Assembly: GCF_000217955.3 (NCBI RefSeq)
Contig: NZ_AFOY02000017.1
Location: 110,235-174,234, forward strand
Reading direction: 5' to 3'
Length of the DNA stretch: 64,000 nucleotides
From: Pseudomonas fluorescens HK44
GTDB taxonomy: Bacteria; Pseudomonadota; Gammaproteobacteria; Pseudomonadales; Pseudomonadaceae
Shown: in pieces, positions 44,692 to 54,268 of the stretch
Position numbering within the stretch: the first letter of the stretch is position 1
How the letters are laid out: every line of letters starts with the position of its first letter
The notes under the pieces: model-generated
What the model was told of the DNA's origin: nothing
The model's database searches: none
Seen by the model: only the letters and a program-made list of their open reading frames with translations
Translations under genes and position numbers: made by a program

Positions 44692-45885
44692 CTATTCGAT
44701 AGCCTCGTACGGAAGCCCGACGTAATTTTCTGCAATGGTTTTTCGACCGGCTTCGGAGTCGACGAAGTACTCGAGTTCCGACTCGCTGATGCGCTGGCTG
44801 AAGGCATCGTTGCCTTCGAAGGTATGCAGCATCGAGGTCATCCACCAGGAAAATCGTTCGGCCTTCCAGACCCGGCGCAGGCAGATTTCCGAGTACTTCG
44901 CCAGCAGCTCGGTACGGCCGTCGCGGTAGACCTTGAGCAAAATGTTGAACAAGGTGCTGACATCGCTGGCGGCCAGGTTCAGGCCTTTGGCGCCGGTGGG
45001 CGGGACGATATGGGCCGCGTCGCCGACCAGGAACATCCGTCCGTACTGCATGGGCTCGACCACAAAACTGCGCAGCGGCGCGATGCTTTTTTCGATCGAC
45101 GGTCCGGTGACCAGCGTATCGGCAAGCGCCTGCGGCAGGCGCGATTTGAGCTCCTCCCAAAAGCGTTGATCGGACCAGTCCTCGACCTTCTCGTCAGCGG
45201 GCACCTGCACGTAATAGCGGGTACGCGTGGTCGAACGCATGCTGCACAGCGCGAAGCCGCGAGCGTGTCGGGCGTACACCAGTTCATCGTGGACCGGCGG
45301 GGTGTCGGCGAGAATGCCGAGCCAGCCGAACGGGTAGACCCGTTCGAAAATGTTCAGCGTGTCGGCGGGAATCGATTGCCGTGCGACACCATGGAAACCG
45401 TCGCAACCGGCGATGTAGTCGCAGTCCAGGCGCCAGGTTTCACCGTCCTTTTCAAAGGTCAGGAACGGTTCGTCGGATTTCATCCCGTGGGGCATCACGT
45501 TACTGGCTTCGTAGAGGGTCGATGCCCCCGCCGACTGACGGGCGGCCATCAGATCGCGGGTGACTTCGGTCTGGCCGTAGATCATCACGGTTTTGCCGCC
45601 GGTCAGCGCGTGCAGATCGATGTGCACCTGGCGCTCGCCGAGGGCCAACTGAAAGCCGCCATGCACCAGACCGTCAGCGTCCATGCGCTGACTGACTCCG
45701 GCCTGACGCAACAGCTCGACCATGCCCTGTTCCAGGACCCCGGCGCGGATTCGCCCCAGTACATACTCGGGTGTCTGGCGTTCGACAATGACAGTGGCGA
45801 TGCCGGCGTTGTGCAACAACTGGCCGAGCAGCAGGCCAGAGGGGCCGGCGCCGATAATGGCAACTTGGGTTTTGAGGATTTTCAT
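44692..45885 (-). CDS. pobA: 4-Hydroxybenzoate 3-monooxygenase
   Basis: A 397-residue flavoprotein hydroxylase that converts 4-hydroxybenzoate to protocatechuate with NADPH and O2. Motifs include GAGPSGLLLG (FAD dinucleotide binding), the DG fingerprint (CDYIAGCDGFHG) and GDAAHIVPPTGAKGLN (second FAD motif). Length is one to three residues over the usual 394. ATG 45885 is the family start (MKILKTQVAIIGAG); an upstream ATG would add six residues. It is divergent from pobR, which activates it. Confidence 0.95.
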   Translation of the reverse strand: MKILKTQVAIIGAGPSGLLLGQLLHNAGIATVIVERQTPEYVLGRIRAGVLEQGMVELLRQAGVSQRMDADGLVHGGFQLALGERQVHIDLHALTGGKTVMIYGQTEVTRDLMAARQSAGASTLYEASNVMPHGMKSDEPFLTFEKDGETWRLDCDYIAGCDGFHGVARQSIPADTLNIFERVYPFGWLGILADTPPVHDELVYARHARGFALCSMRSTTRTRYYVQVPADEKVEDWSDQRFWEELKSRLPQALADTLVTGPSIEKSIAPLRSFVVEPMQYGRMFLVGDAAHIVPPTGAKGLNLAASDVSTLFNILLKVYRDGRTELLAKYSEICLRRVWKAERFSWWMTSMLHTFEGNDAFSQRISESELEYFVDSEAGRKTIAENYVGLPYEAIE

Positions 45886-46062
45886 TGTTGTTAGGGCTCG
45901 CAAGCTTCACGCGGACAAAGTCGGTGAATGGTTTTTATGAATCGAGTGCTTGCATTTTTCGCTTGTGAGTCGGTCAATTGAAGGTGAAAACTGCGCCGAA
46001 ACCTGTACATTTCGCCAATCGGGGCGATTACCGCCCGTTACGCTGAGGCCTGGACTGAAGTT

Positions 46063-46950
46063 ATGAACAAGCCTGCCCTTCCTTCGATTCCTGTATTCAA
46101 ACTCTATGGCGAGAGCCTGGACTGGCCGACCCCTGACTTGCTGCATTGCGAAACCATTTCCAAACGCAGCCGCGAGCATCAATGGGAAATCAAACCCCAT
46201 CGGCATGCCGATTTATGTCAATTGCTGTTCGTGTACAAAGGCCAGGCGGAGCTTGAGATAGAGGGCCAGCGTACGCAACTGAGCGAAGCCGCGATCCAGA
46301 TCCTGCCACCGCTGTCGGTACATGGTTTTCGATTTTCCGAAGAGGTAGAAGGCTTTGTGGTGACGCTGGCGGCGCCGCTGGTGGCTCATCTTCAAGCGCA
46401 ACTGGGCAGTTCGGTGAATGCCCTGGCAGTGGCGGAGAGTTACTCGGCAGGTAGCGATGCGGACTACCTCAACAGCCTGTTTTCAGCCTTGCAGAATGAA
46501 TACGTCGGGCACCAGCCCGCACGCGAAATGCTTATGCATTCGCTGGTCAGCGTGATCATGGTGTGGGTCAGCCGCCAGGTGATCCAGCGCCGCGCCGCCA
46601 GTCAGCGACCACAGCGTGCACGCGAATACCTCAACGGGTTTATTCAACTGGTGGAAGAAAATTATCGCCAGCACGTGAAGGTCGAGGATCTGGCACACCG
46701 GTTGGGGATTTCCGTGTCCCACCTCAACGGCACCTGCCGTGAGCTGGCGGGACAACCGGCATTGCAGATCATGCACGAGCGGCAGTTGCTGGAGGCCAAG
46801 CGACTGCTGACCTACACCAGCATGACCATTTACGAGATGTCCGATGTGTTGGGTTTCTCCGATCCCACCAATTTCACCCGGCTGTTTCGGCGCCGCGTGG
46901 GGATTTCACCGAAGGCGTTTCGGGATCGCTTGAAAGCTGATCAGGATTAG
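46063..46950 (+). CDS. pobR: AraC-family activator of pobA
   Basis: A 295-residue transcription factor with an N-terminal cupin-like ligand domain (about 40-100) and C-terminal double helix-turn-helix (about 190-290, ending SDPTNFTRLFRRRVGISPKAFRDRL). Divergence from pobA over a 177-bp gap strongly suggests PobR of the AraC type used in pseudomonads, responding to 4-hydroxybenzoate. No other target gene is next to it. Confidence 0.9.
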   Translation: MNKPALPSIPVFKLYGESLDWPTPDLLHCETISKRSREHQWEIKPHRHADLCQLLFVYKGQAELEIEGQRTQLSEAAIQILPPLSVHGFRFSEEVEGFVVTLAAPLVAHLQAQLGSSVNALAVAESYSAGSDADYLNSLFSALQNEYVGHQPAREMLMHSLVSVIMVWVSRQVIQRRAASQRPQRAREYLNGFIQLVEENYRQHVKVEDLAHRLGISVSHLNGTCRELAGQPALQIMHERQLLEAKRLLTYTSMTIYEMSDVLGFSDPTNFTRLFRRRVGISPKAFRDRLKADQD

Positions 46951-46958
46951 GGGCCTCG

Positions 46959-47132
46959 TTACTTGAGGTTCAGGGTCGCGGTGTGCGGAATGCACCGTTC
47001 GAAGTTGCAGCTGGCGTACTCGCGCGGCAGCTGCCGGGCCTGTTCAACGCGGTAGGCGGCGGTGCCATACAACGCCAGCGCAGCGGTGCAAGTAATGAAG
47101 ATCGCGAGATACCTTCTGGTTTTAACGTTCAT
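46959..47132 (-). CDS. Small single-membrane-helix hypothetical protein
   Basis: A 57-residue frame. Basic start (MNVKTRRYL), then a hydrophobic segment AIFITCTAALALYGTAAY (about 9-27), then a polar tail with two Cys (ASCNFERCIPH). It converges with pobR, only 8 bp away. Shine-Dalgarno is weak (AGGTCAG). Its composition and topology fit a real secreted or anchored small protein, but the function is unknown. Confidence 0.6.
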   Translation of the reverse strand: MNVKTRRYLAIFITCTAALALYGTAAYRVEQARQLPREYASCNFERCIPHTATLNLK

Positions 47133-47247
47133 GGCGCTGACCTCTGAACCCATACCCCTTATTTTTTAAGAGGTACTGATATCAGCATAGGTCAGCGGTG
47201 GTGAGTTGCCATAAACCCCGCCCACACCACTGATTGGGTGAAACCAT

Positions 47248-47379
47248 TGTGGCGAGGGAGCTTGCTCCCGCTCGGCCGCGAAGCGGTCGTAATCCGGCAA
47301 TCGCGGTCCAACTGAATACTCGCGGTGGTTGATTTTAGGGTCGCTTCGCAACCCAGCGGGAGCAAGCTCCCTCGCCACA
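47248..47379. repeat. REPIN copy B
   Basis: Ends TGTGGCGAGGGAGCTTGCTC and inverse. The inner part GGCCGCGAAGCGGTCGTAAT...CTTCGCAACCCAGCGGGAG is almost identical to copy C at 49966-50101. It ends six bases before the LysR gene stop at 47386. Confidence 0.92.
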
Positions 47380-47385
47380 GCGTAT

Positions 47386-48291
47386 TTACAACCCCACATC
47401 CCACGCAGGTTCTTCAGGAAATCTCGACACCAGAAAATCCAGCATGCTGCGCAGCGCTGCGGGCATGTGTTTGCGTGAGGTGTACACCGCGTACATGTTC
47501 ATCTGCCGTGGTTCGGCGTGAGGTAGCAGGCGCACCAGTTCGCCGCTATGGATATGCACGCCGGCCTGGTAGCTGGGCAGCATCGCCACGCCGGCACCGG
47601 CCATTGCTGCGCGCAATAACGTGCTGGCTTCGTTGGCGCTGATGTTGCCCTGCACCGGCACCGAGACCTGCTCGCCGTCCTGCTCGAAATGCCAGAGGCT
47701 TTTGCCGAAGTAGGAGTGGGTCAGGCAATTGTGCTGGCTCAAGTCCTCCACCCGTTGCGGCGTCGGGTGTTCGCGCAGGTAGGCGGGGGAGGCACAGATC
47801 ACCGAACGGCAGACGGTCAGCCGCCGGGCAATCAGGTTCGGGTCCAGGTCGTTGCTGGTGCGGATTGCGAGGTCAATGCGCTCGTCCACCAGGTTCACTG
47901 TTCGATCGAGCATTTGCAGGTCGATACTGACGCCGGGAAAGCGTTTGACGTACGCCGCCATGGCGTCGGCCAGTTGCGCCTGGCCGAACGAGGTGCTGAC
48001 GCTGATCCGCAGCAAGCCGCGTGGCGCATCGTCCGGCTCGCTGACGGCGGCCTGCATGTCGCTCGACAGGTCGAGCATCTGCCGGCAACGCGGCAGGATC
48101 TCGGTGCCGGCGGCAGTCAGGCTGAGTTTGCGCGTGGTGCGGTGCATCAGGCGCGCTCCGACCCAGTCCTCGAGTTCGGCCAGATAGCGCGACACCACCG
48201 GGCGCGACAGGTCCAGATGATCGGCCGCGGCTGACTGGCTGCCGAGGTCGACGACGGTGACGAACACCTGCATTGCTTGAAGACGATCCAT
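47386..48291 (-). CDS. LysR-type regulator
   Basis: A 301-residue LTTR with a winged helix-turn-helix (AAADHLDLSRPVVSRYLAELE) and effector domain of the CrgA/PecT-like subset (SFGQAQLADAM, ERIDLAIRTSND). It is divergent from the metallo-beta-lactamase-fold gene over a 115-bp gap, and such LTTRs typically regulate the adjacent divergent gene. The effector is unknown. Confidence 0.9.
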   Translation of the reverse strand: MDRLQAMQVFVTVVDLGSQSAAADHLDLSRPVVSRYLAELEDWVGARLMHRTTRKLSLTAAGTEILPRCRQMLDLSSDMQAAVSEPDDAPRGLLRISVSTSFGQAQLADAMAAYVKRFPGVSIDLQMLDRTVNLVDERIDLAIRTSNDLDPNLIARRLTVCRSVICASPAYLREHPTPQRVEDLSQHNCLTHSYFGKSLWHFEQDGEQVSVPVQGNISANEASTLLRAAMAGAGVAMLPSYQAGVHIHSGELVRLLPHAEPRQMNMYAVYTSRKHMPAALRSMLDFLVSRFPEEPAWDVGL

Positions 48292-48406
48292 GATTTGCCC
48301 GCTTTCAGAAACAAACTATGTTCAAGCATCGCATTTTTTGTAGCGAATCAGGCAACTAAGCTCTGTCCCATCGTCAAACACGGCTTATGCACAACGGAGC
48401 AGCACC

Positions 48407-49291
48407 ATGATCGGCTTCACTTCTCTCAAGCGCCTTTTACTCGCCACCGCCACCCTGGGCTTTACCGCTCATGCGGCCGCCGCTACTCCGGCACTGACCC
48501 TGGACGTCTACAACCCGGGCGCCGCTGCGATTTTCCCGGTGACCTCGGTACTGGTCAGCGGCGAGAAAGAAGCGATTCTGGTGGACGCGCAATTCGGCAA
48601 ATCCCAGGCCGAACAGGTGGTGGAAAAAATCCGCGCCAGCGGCAAACAACTGACCACCATCTACATCAGCCACGGTGACCCGGATTACTACTTCGGCCTG
48701 GACACCCTCACCGCCGCGTTCCCGAAAGCCAAAGTGCTCGCCTCGCAGCCGACGGTTGATCACATCAAGGCCACCGTTGAAGGCAAAGTAGCGTTCTGGG
48801 GACCGAAATTGGCTGCCGATGCACCGGCAAAAACCATCGTACCGGCTGTGCTCAAGGGCCATAGCTTGACCCTGGAAGGCAAGAAGCTCGACATCATTGG
48901 CCTGGACGGCAAGCAACCGGACCGGACCTTTGTCTGGATCCCGTCGATCAAAGCCGTGGTGGGGGGTGTGGTCGTCGCGGAAAACATCCACGTATGGATG
49001 GCCGATACTCAAACCGTGCAGTCCCATGCCGATTGGTTGACTACCCTGAAGACTATCGACAGCCTGAAACCGAACACCATCGTTCCGGGTCATTACCTGG
49101 GTGACAGCGCACGTTCGCTGGCCGCTGTGCACTTCACCGCCGACTACATCAAGGCATTCGACGAAGAAACCGCCAAGGCCAAAGATTCGGCTGGGTTGAT
49201 CGCCGCGATGAAAAAGCATTACCCGAACCTCGGCGAAGAAAGCTCCCTTGAGCTGAGCGCCAAAGTCGCCAAAGGCGAGATGAAGTGGTAA
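48407..49291 (+). CDS. Secreted metallo-beta-lactamase-fold hydrolase with altered metal motif
   Basis: A 294-residue protein with a signal peptide (cleaving near AHAAA) and an MBL fold. The usual HxHxDH metal motif is reduced to SHGDPDYYFG: the first His and the Asp remain, but two His are replaced (Gly-Asp and Tyr). Later GHYLGD contains the third-site His. The missing ligands suggest a mononuclear or non-catalytic site. It is divergent from a LysR gene and 52 bp upstream of the next gene on the same strand, forming a small operon. The substrate is unknown. Confidence 0.85.
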   Translation: MIGFTSLKRLLLATATLGFTAHAAAATPALTLDVYNPGAAAIFPVTSVLVSGEKEAILVDAQFGKSQAEQVVEKIRASGKQLTTIYISHGDPDYYFGLDTLTAAFPKAKVLASQPTVDHIKATVEGKVAFWGPKLAADAPAKTIVPAVLKGHSLTLEGKKLDIIGLDGKQPDRTFVWIPSIKAVVGGVVVAENIHVWMADTQTVQSHADWLTTLKTIDSLKPNTIVPGHYLGDSARSLAAVHFTADYIKAFDEETAKAKDSAGLIAAMKKHYPNLGEESSLELSAKVAKGEMKW

Positions 49292-49343
49292 GTCACAAAA
49301 GCCCCTTGCCACAGGTCACACCTAATCAACTGGAGCACTGTTC

Positions 49344-49958
49344 ATGAGCAAGATCGCAATCATTGGCGCCACCGGTCGTGCCGGTAGCCAACTGCTGGAA
49401 GAAGCCCTGCGTCGCGGTCACAGCGTCACTGCCATCGCCCGCGACACCTCGAAAATCAGCCCGCGTGCCGGCGTTGTCAGCAAAAATGTCGACGTTGCCG
49501 ACAGCGCAGCGTTGCAAGCGGCGGTTGCAGGTGCTGATGTGGTGATCAGCGCGGCACACTTTTCGACGATCCCGGCCAGCGCGATTATCGAGCCGGTCAA
49601 AAAGGCCGGCGTGAAACGTCTGCTGGTGGTCGGTGGTGCCGGTTCGCTGTTGGTGCCGGATGGCAGCAAAGTCATCGAGTCCCCGAACTTCCCTGAAGAG
49701 TACAAGGCCGAGGCGACTGCCGGTGGTGTCTACCTCGACACCCTGCGTCAGGAAAAGGATCTGGACTGGACCTTCCTTTCACCGTCGGCGCTGTTCGTCG
49801 AAGGCGAGCGTACCGGCACCTTCCGCGTGGGCAAGGACCATCTGCTGGTGAGCGCCGAAGGCAAGAGCTGGATCACCTTCGCCGACTACGCGATTGCGAT
49901 GATTGATGAAGTCGAGAAGCCAGCGCATAGCCGCCAGCGGTTTACCGTGGGCTACTAA
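49344..49958 (+). CDS. NAD(P)-binding Rossmann protein (YwnB/NmrA-like)
   Basis: A 204-residue atypical SDR with the motif IIGATGRAGSQLLEEAL at the start and a C-terminal SALFVEGERTGTFRVGKDHLL. No Tyr-X3-Lys pair is obvious, in line with NmrA-like redox sensors or flavin reductases of this class. Its position 52 bp after the MBL-fold gene suggests co-transcription and LysR control. Function unknown. Confidence 0.85.
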   Translation: MSKIAIIGATGRAGSQLLEEALRRGHSVTAIARDTSKISPRAGVVSKNVDVADSAALQAAVAGADVVISAAHFSTIPASAIIEPVKKAGVKRLLVVGGAGSLLVPDGSKVIESPNFPEEYKAEATAGGVYLDTLRQEKDLDWTFLSPSALFVEGERTGTFRVGKDHLLVSAEGKSWITFADYAIAMIDEVEKPAHSRQRFTVGY

Positions 49959-49965
49959 CTCCACA

Positions 49966-50101
49966 ACTGTGGCGAGGGAGCTTGCTCCCGCTCGGCCGCG
50001 AAGCGGTCGTAATCCGGCAATCGCGTTCCATCTGAATGTTCGCGGCGGCTGATTCTAGGGTCGCTTCGCAACCCAGCGGGAGCAAGCTCCCTCGCCACAG
50101 T
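49966..50101. repeat. REPIN copy C
   Basis: Ends ACTGTGGCGAGGGAG and inverse (CTCGCCACAGT). The inner part is nearly identical to copy B (only a few substitutions). Copies B and C bracket the LysR/MBL/NmrA module. Confidence 0.92.
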
Positions 50102-50125
50102 GAGTGATTTTCCCGATCCGGATGT

Positions 50126-51007
50126 TCACCGCGCCTGCGCCTGCACCACCAGCCATTCCATCAATTCACGCAACTGTGGCGACGGCCCCGGTTTCTGCGG
50201 GAACACCAGGTAATACCCCAGCCCCGTTTTAACCTTCAAATCAAAGGGCATGACCAGCCGTCCGGCACTCAGGTCATCGCCGATCAACGACCAATCCCCA
50301 ATCGCCACCCCCGTCCCTTGAGACGCCACGGACATCGCCAGGTCCAGGGTTTCGAAATGCTGCCCCTTGCCGAGTGTGCTGAGGTTGACGTCCGCCGCGT
50401 TCAGCCAGGCCTTCCAGTCCCGCTGATCGCGCGTTGGATGCAGCAGCAAATGTTGACTCAGGTCTGACGGGCTGTGCAGCGGCACCGGGCCGTCGAGCAG
50501 CGGCTGCGAACAGACCGGCGTCAGTTGCTCGTCAAACAGGTGCAGCGACGCCAGTGAACTGTCTGGCGGTGCGCCGTACATGACGGCGGCGTCGAACTGC
50601 TCACGATGAAAATCCACGCCATGTTGCACCGTGGTGGTCAGTTCCACCGGCACGTCCGGGCGTTCCTTTTGCCATTGCAGCAAACGCGGCAGCAGCCAGC
50701 GCATGACACAGGTCGGCGCCTTGAGCTGCAAGGTTTCACGGTGTGCGCCCACCTGTTCCACCGCCTCATCGATCAAGCCGAACACCTGCTGAATCCGTGG
50801 CAGCCACTCAAGCCCTTCGGCCGTCAGGCTCAAACCGCGTGCCTGACGGTGAAACAGCGTGTAGCCCAAATGTTCTTCCAGCCCGGCGATCTGCCGGCTC
50901 ACCGCGCCCTGAGTGATGTGCAGCTGCTCGGCCGCCCGGGTGAAATTGCAGCACTGGGCCGTGATCAGGAACGTGTGCAACGCGGGAAGGGGGGGAAGTC
51001 GTTTCAT
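50126..51007 (-). CDS. LysR-type regulator, GcvA-like
   Basis: A 293-residue LTTR starting MKRLPPLPALHTFLITAQ, with FTRAAEQLHITQGAVSRQI as its helix-turn-helix, typical of the GcvA/TrpI group. ATG 51007 fits this start; the upstream extension is low-quality. It diverges from a ThDP decarboxylase gene, with about 160 bp between, so it likely controls that pathway. The ligand is unknown. Confidence 0.9.
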   Translation of the reverse strand: MKRLPPLPALHTFLITAQCCNFTRAAEQLHITQGAVSRQIAGLEEHLGYTLFHRQARGLSLTAEGLEWLPRIQQVFGLIDEAVEQVGAHRETLQLKAPTCVMRWLLPRLLQWQKERPDVPVELTTTVQHGVDFHREQFDAAVMYGAPPDSSLASLHLFDEQLTPVCSQPLLDGPVPLHSPSDLSQHLLLHPTRDQRDWKAWLNAADVNLSTLGKGQHFETLDLAMSVASQGTGVAIGDWSLIGDDLSAGRLVMPFDLKVKTGLGYYLVFPQKPGPSPQLRELMEWLVVQAQAR

Positions 51008-51166
51008 GGGACGCCAAGGCATGAGGTGAGGACATGGCGAGTATGACTTTTTATCGATTGTTGCGGCTACCCGCTGACCGTTCCAATAACGCCATGACTG
51101 AGCACCGCGGCGCGCTTTCAAATGCCGCGCGGGGCCAGCGTCTCAACGAACAAGAAGGGCAAAGAT

Positions 51167-52804
51167 ATGGCGACGTGCGGCGAAGTATTGGTCAAGTTAC
51201 TCGAAGGTTACGGGGTCGAGCAGGTGTTCGGCATCCCCGGCGTGCATACCGTTGAGCTGTATCGCGGGCTGGCCCGTTCGAGCATCAACCACGTTACGCC
51301 GCGTCACGAGCAGGGTGCTGGCTTCATGGCCGACGGTTATGCACGCACCAGCGGCAAACCGGGTGTGTGCTTCATCATCACCGGCCCCGGCATGACCAAC
51401 ATCACCACGGCGATGGGCCAGGCCTACGCTGATTCGATCCCGATGCTGGTGATTTCCAGCGTGCAATCGCGCAGCCAGTTGGGCGGTGGGCGCGGCAAGT
51501 TGCATGAGCTGCCGAACCAGGGCGCGCTGGTGGCCGGCGTTGCAGCGTTCTCCCATACGCTGATGTCCGCTGCCGAACTGCCGGGTGTGCTGGCCCGTGC
51601 CTTTGCCTTGTTCCAGGCTGGCCGGCCGCGTCCGGTGCACATCGAAATTCCGCTCGACGTGCTGGTCGAAGACGCCGATGCCTTGCTCGCCAGCCAACCG
51701 GTGAGCATCACTCGCGCCGGTGCAGCGCCGTCGGCCGTGGCGCAGATGAGCGAACTGCTGGCCAACGCCAAACGTCCGTTGATCCTCGCCGGTGGCGGTT
51801 CGATCGATGCAGCCGCCGAGTTGACCCGGCTCGCCGAATTACTCGATGCACCGGTGGCGCTGACCATCAATGCCAAGGGCATGCTGCCGTCGACTCACCC
51901 GTTGCTCATTGGTTCGACCCAAACGCTGGTGGCCACCCGTGCCCTGGTGGCTGACGCCGATGTGGTCCTGGCCATCGGCACTGAACTGGCCGAGACCGAC
52001 TACGACGTGACCTTTGCCGGTGGCTTTGAAATTCCGGGCACTTTGCTGCGGGTCGACATCGACCCGGACCAGACCGTGCGCAACTATCCGCCGAAGGTGG
52101 CGCTGGTCTCCGATGCACAAAGCGCGGCCCAGGCCTTGCTCGACGGTGTGGCCAAACATTCGCTGGCCGAGCGTTGCAGCGACTGGGGCCAGGCTCGCGC
52201 CGCCAGCTTGCGTGCCGAGCTTGAAACCCTCTGGGACGCGCCAACCCGTGCGCAGACGCTGTTCCTGCACACCGTGCAGGATGAGTTGCCGGAAGCGGTA
52301 TTCGTCGGCGACTCGACCCAACCGGTGTACACCGGCAACCTGACGTTCAACCCGGAGCGTCCGCGTCGCTGGTTCAACTCGTCGACCGGTTACGGCACCC
52401 TCGGCTATGCCTTGCCGGCGGCTATCGGCGCGTGGCTCGGCGGTGGTCAGGAACGCAACAGTCGTCCAGCGGTGGTGTGCCTGATCGGCGACGGCGGCCT
52501 GCAATTCACCTTGCCGGAACTGGCCAGCGCGGTGGAAGCACGCACCCCGGTCATCGTCCTGCTGTGGAATAACCAGGGCTACGAAGAGATCAAGAAGTAC
52601 ATGGTCAACCGCGACATCGAACCGGTTGGCGTGGACATCTACACCCCGGATTTTATCGCCGTGGCCAAAGGCCTGGGCTGTGCGGCACACGCCGTCAGCG
52701 GCGTTGAAGAACTGCGCGCGGCATTGCGTGCGGCCACTGATCGCCAGGGCCCGACCCTGATCGAAATCGATCAGGCCCAGTGGATGAAGGCGGTGTCGGC
52801 ATGA
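51167..52804 (+). CDS. ThDP-dependent 2-oxo acid decarboxylase (AruI/acetolactate-synthase-like)
   Basis: A 545-residue enzyme of the pyruvate-oxidase family. The catalytic Glu of the ThDP site is in HEQGAGFMADGYAR (position about 50), followed by TGPGMTN, and the ThDP motif GDGGLQFTLPE...NNQGY at about 440-480. Sequence resembles AruI, the 5-guanidino-2-oxopentanoate decarboxylase of the arginine transaminase pathway, but the aminotransferase AruH is not here. The next gene, an aldehyde dehydrogenase, overlaps by 4 bp (ATGA), so the product aldehyde would be oxidised at once. An AAGG lies about 9 bp before ATG 51167. The substrate is inferred. Confidence 0.85.
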   Translation: MATCGEVLVKLLEGYGVEQVFGIPGVHTVELYRGLARSSINHVTPRHEQGAGFMADGYARTSGKPGVCFIITGPGMTNITTAMGQAYADSIPMLVISSVQSRSQLGGGRGKLHELPNQGALVAGVAAFSHTLMSAAELPGVLARAFALFQAGRPRPVHIEIPLDVLVEDADALLASQPVSITRAGAAPSAVAQMSELLANAKRPLILAGGGSIDAAAELTRLAELLDAPVALTINAKGMLPSTHPLLIGSTQTLVATRALVADADVVLAIGTELAETDYDVTFAGGFEIPGTLLRVDIDPDQTVRNYPPKVALVSDAQSAAQALLDGVAKHSLAERCSDWGQARAASLRAELETLWDAPTRAQTLFLHTVQDELPEAVFVGDSTQPVYTGNLTFNPERPRRWFNSSTGYGTLGYALPAAIGAWLGGGQERNSRPAVVCLIGDGGLQFTLPELASAVEARTPVIVLLWNNQGYEEIKKYMVNRDIEPVGVDIYTPDFIAVAKGLGCAAHAVSGVEELRAALRAATDRQGPTLIEIDQAQWMKAVSA

Positions 52805-54249
52805 GCTTTCCAATCATCCAGGATGGTTTGTACATCGATGGCCAATGGTCGGCCGGCGACGAGCACTTGCGGGTCATCAATCCGGCGACCGAAGCGCTGT
52901 TGACCACCGTCAAGGGAGGCGATCAGCGTGCGGTTGATCAAGCGGTCACAGCGGCCAGTGCGGCGTTTGTGCAGTGGTCGAAAACCACTGGTGCCGAACG
53001 CGGCGCGGTGCTGCGCAAGATCGCCAATGGAGTGCAGGCCCGCCGCGAGCGCTTGATGTATTTGCAGTCGAGCAACAACGGCAAGCCACAGTTCGAAGCG
53101 GGCATCGACGTCGATGACGTGATTGCCACGTTCGAGTATTACGCAGGTCTGGCCGAAGCGCTTGACGCCGGCCAGGACCGCGTCGTGGAACTGCCGAGCG
53201 AAGACTTCGCCGCCCGTGTGCGCCGTGAAGCGTGCGGTGTGGTCGGGTTGATCGTGCCGTGGAACTTCCCGATGGTCACCACCGCCTGGAAGCTCGCGCC
53301 AGCCTTGGCGGCGGGCTGCTGCGTGGTGCTCAAGCCTTCGGAAGTCACGCCACTGCCGGAGCTGGAGCTGGCGGCAATCATCGCCGAGAGCGGCTTGCCC
53401 AACGGTGTGTTCAACCTGGTCTGCGGTACGGGGCTGGCGGTCGGTGCGCCGCTGTCGGCCGATCCGCGGGTGGCAAAAATTTCCTTCACCGGCAGCAACG
53501 CGGTGGGCGTTCAGGTCATGCAGCGTGCGGCGGAAACCGTCAAGGGCGTGAGCCTGGAGCTGGGTGGCAAATCCTCGCTGCTGGTGCTGGCGGATGCCGA
53601 TCTCGACCTGGCCGTCGAGCTGGCCTGTGGCGGTGGTTTCTTCAATGCCGGGCAGATGTGTTCGGCCACCAGCCGGGTGTTGGTCGCCGATGAACTGGCG
53701 GACGATTTCCTGCTGCGTCTGACGGCGCGGGCCGAGGCGATTCGCGTGGCTGACCCGTTTGACCCCGAGGTTGAAATGGGCGCGTTGGTCAATCAGGCGC
53801 AATACCAGCGCGTGCTGGGTCACATTGATCGCGGTTTGAGCGCGGGCGCGCGGTTGGTCTGTGGCGGTGACCGGCCTGCCGATCTGCCGCATGGCTATTT
53901 TTTGCGGCCGACCATTTTCACCGAAGTGCCCCTCGACAGTGCGTTGTGGTGTGAAGAGATTTTTGGCCCGGTGCTCTGTGTGCGCAGTTTTGCCACGGAG
54001 CAGGAGGCGATCGAGCTGGCCAACGACAGCCAGTTTGGTCTGGTGGCCAGTGTGGTCAGCGCTGATCCAGAGACTGCCGAACGGGTCGCCAACGCCTTGC
54101 AGGCGGGGCTGGTGTGGATCAACGCGCCGCAGGTGATCTTCCCGCAGACGGCCTGGGGCGGCTACAAGCAGAGCAGTATCGGCCGCGAGTTGGGGCCGTG
54201 GGGCCTGCAGGCGTTTCAAGAAATAAAGCACGTGATTCGGGCCGTCTGA
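52801..54249 (+). CDS. Aldehyde dehydrogenase (betaine-aldehyde/aminoaldehyde type)
   Basis: A 482-residue NAD(P)-dependent dehydrogenase. Catalytic Cys is in FFNAGQMCSATSR, and the general-base Glu in SLELGGKSS. IVPWNFPM and FTGSNAVG are the family motifs. Coupled to the decarboxylase by a 4-bp overlap. The combination would turn a 2-oxo acid into the corresponding carboxylic acid one carbon shorter, for example 2-ketoarginine to 4-guanidinobutyrate. This pathway assignment is inferred. The ABC importer downstream may bring the precursor. Confidence 0.88.
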   Translation: MSFPIIQDGLYIDGQWSAGDEHLRVINPATEALLTTVKGGDQRAVDQAVTAASAAFVQWSKTTGAERGAVLRKIANGVQARRERLMYLQSSNNGKPQFEAGIDVDDVIATFEYYAGLAEALDAGQDRVVELPSEDFAARVRREACGVVGLIVPWNFPMVTTAWKLAPALAAGCCVVLKPSEVTPLPELELAAIIAESGLPNGVFNLVCGTGLAVGAPLSADPRVAKISFTGSNAVGVQVMQRAAETVKGVSLELGGKSSLLVLADADLDLAVELACGGGFFNAGQMCSATSRVLVADELADDFLLRLTARAEAIRVADPFDPEVEMGALVNQAQYQRVLGHIDRGLSAGARLVCGGDRPADLPHGYFLRPTIFTEVPLDSALWCEEIFGPVLCVRSFATEQEAIELANDSQFGLVASVVSADPETAERVANALQAGLVWINAPQVIFPQTAWGGYKQSSIGRELGPWGLQAFQEIKHVIRAV

Positions 54250-54268
54250 CGGCACGAAAACGGCCCAT

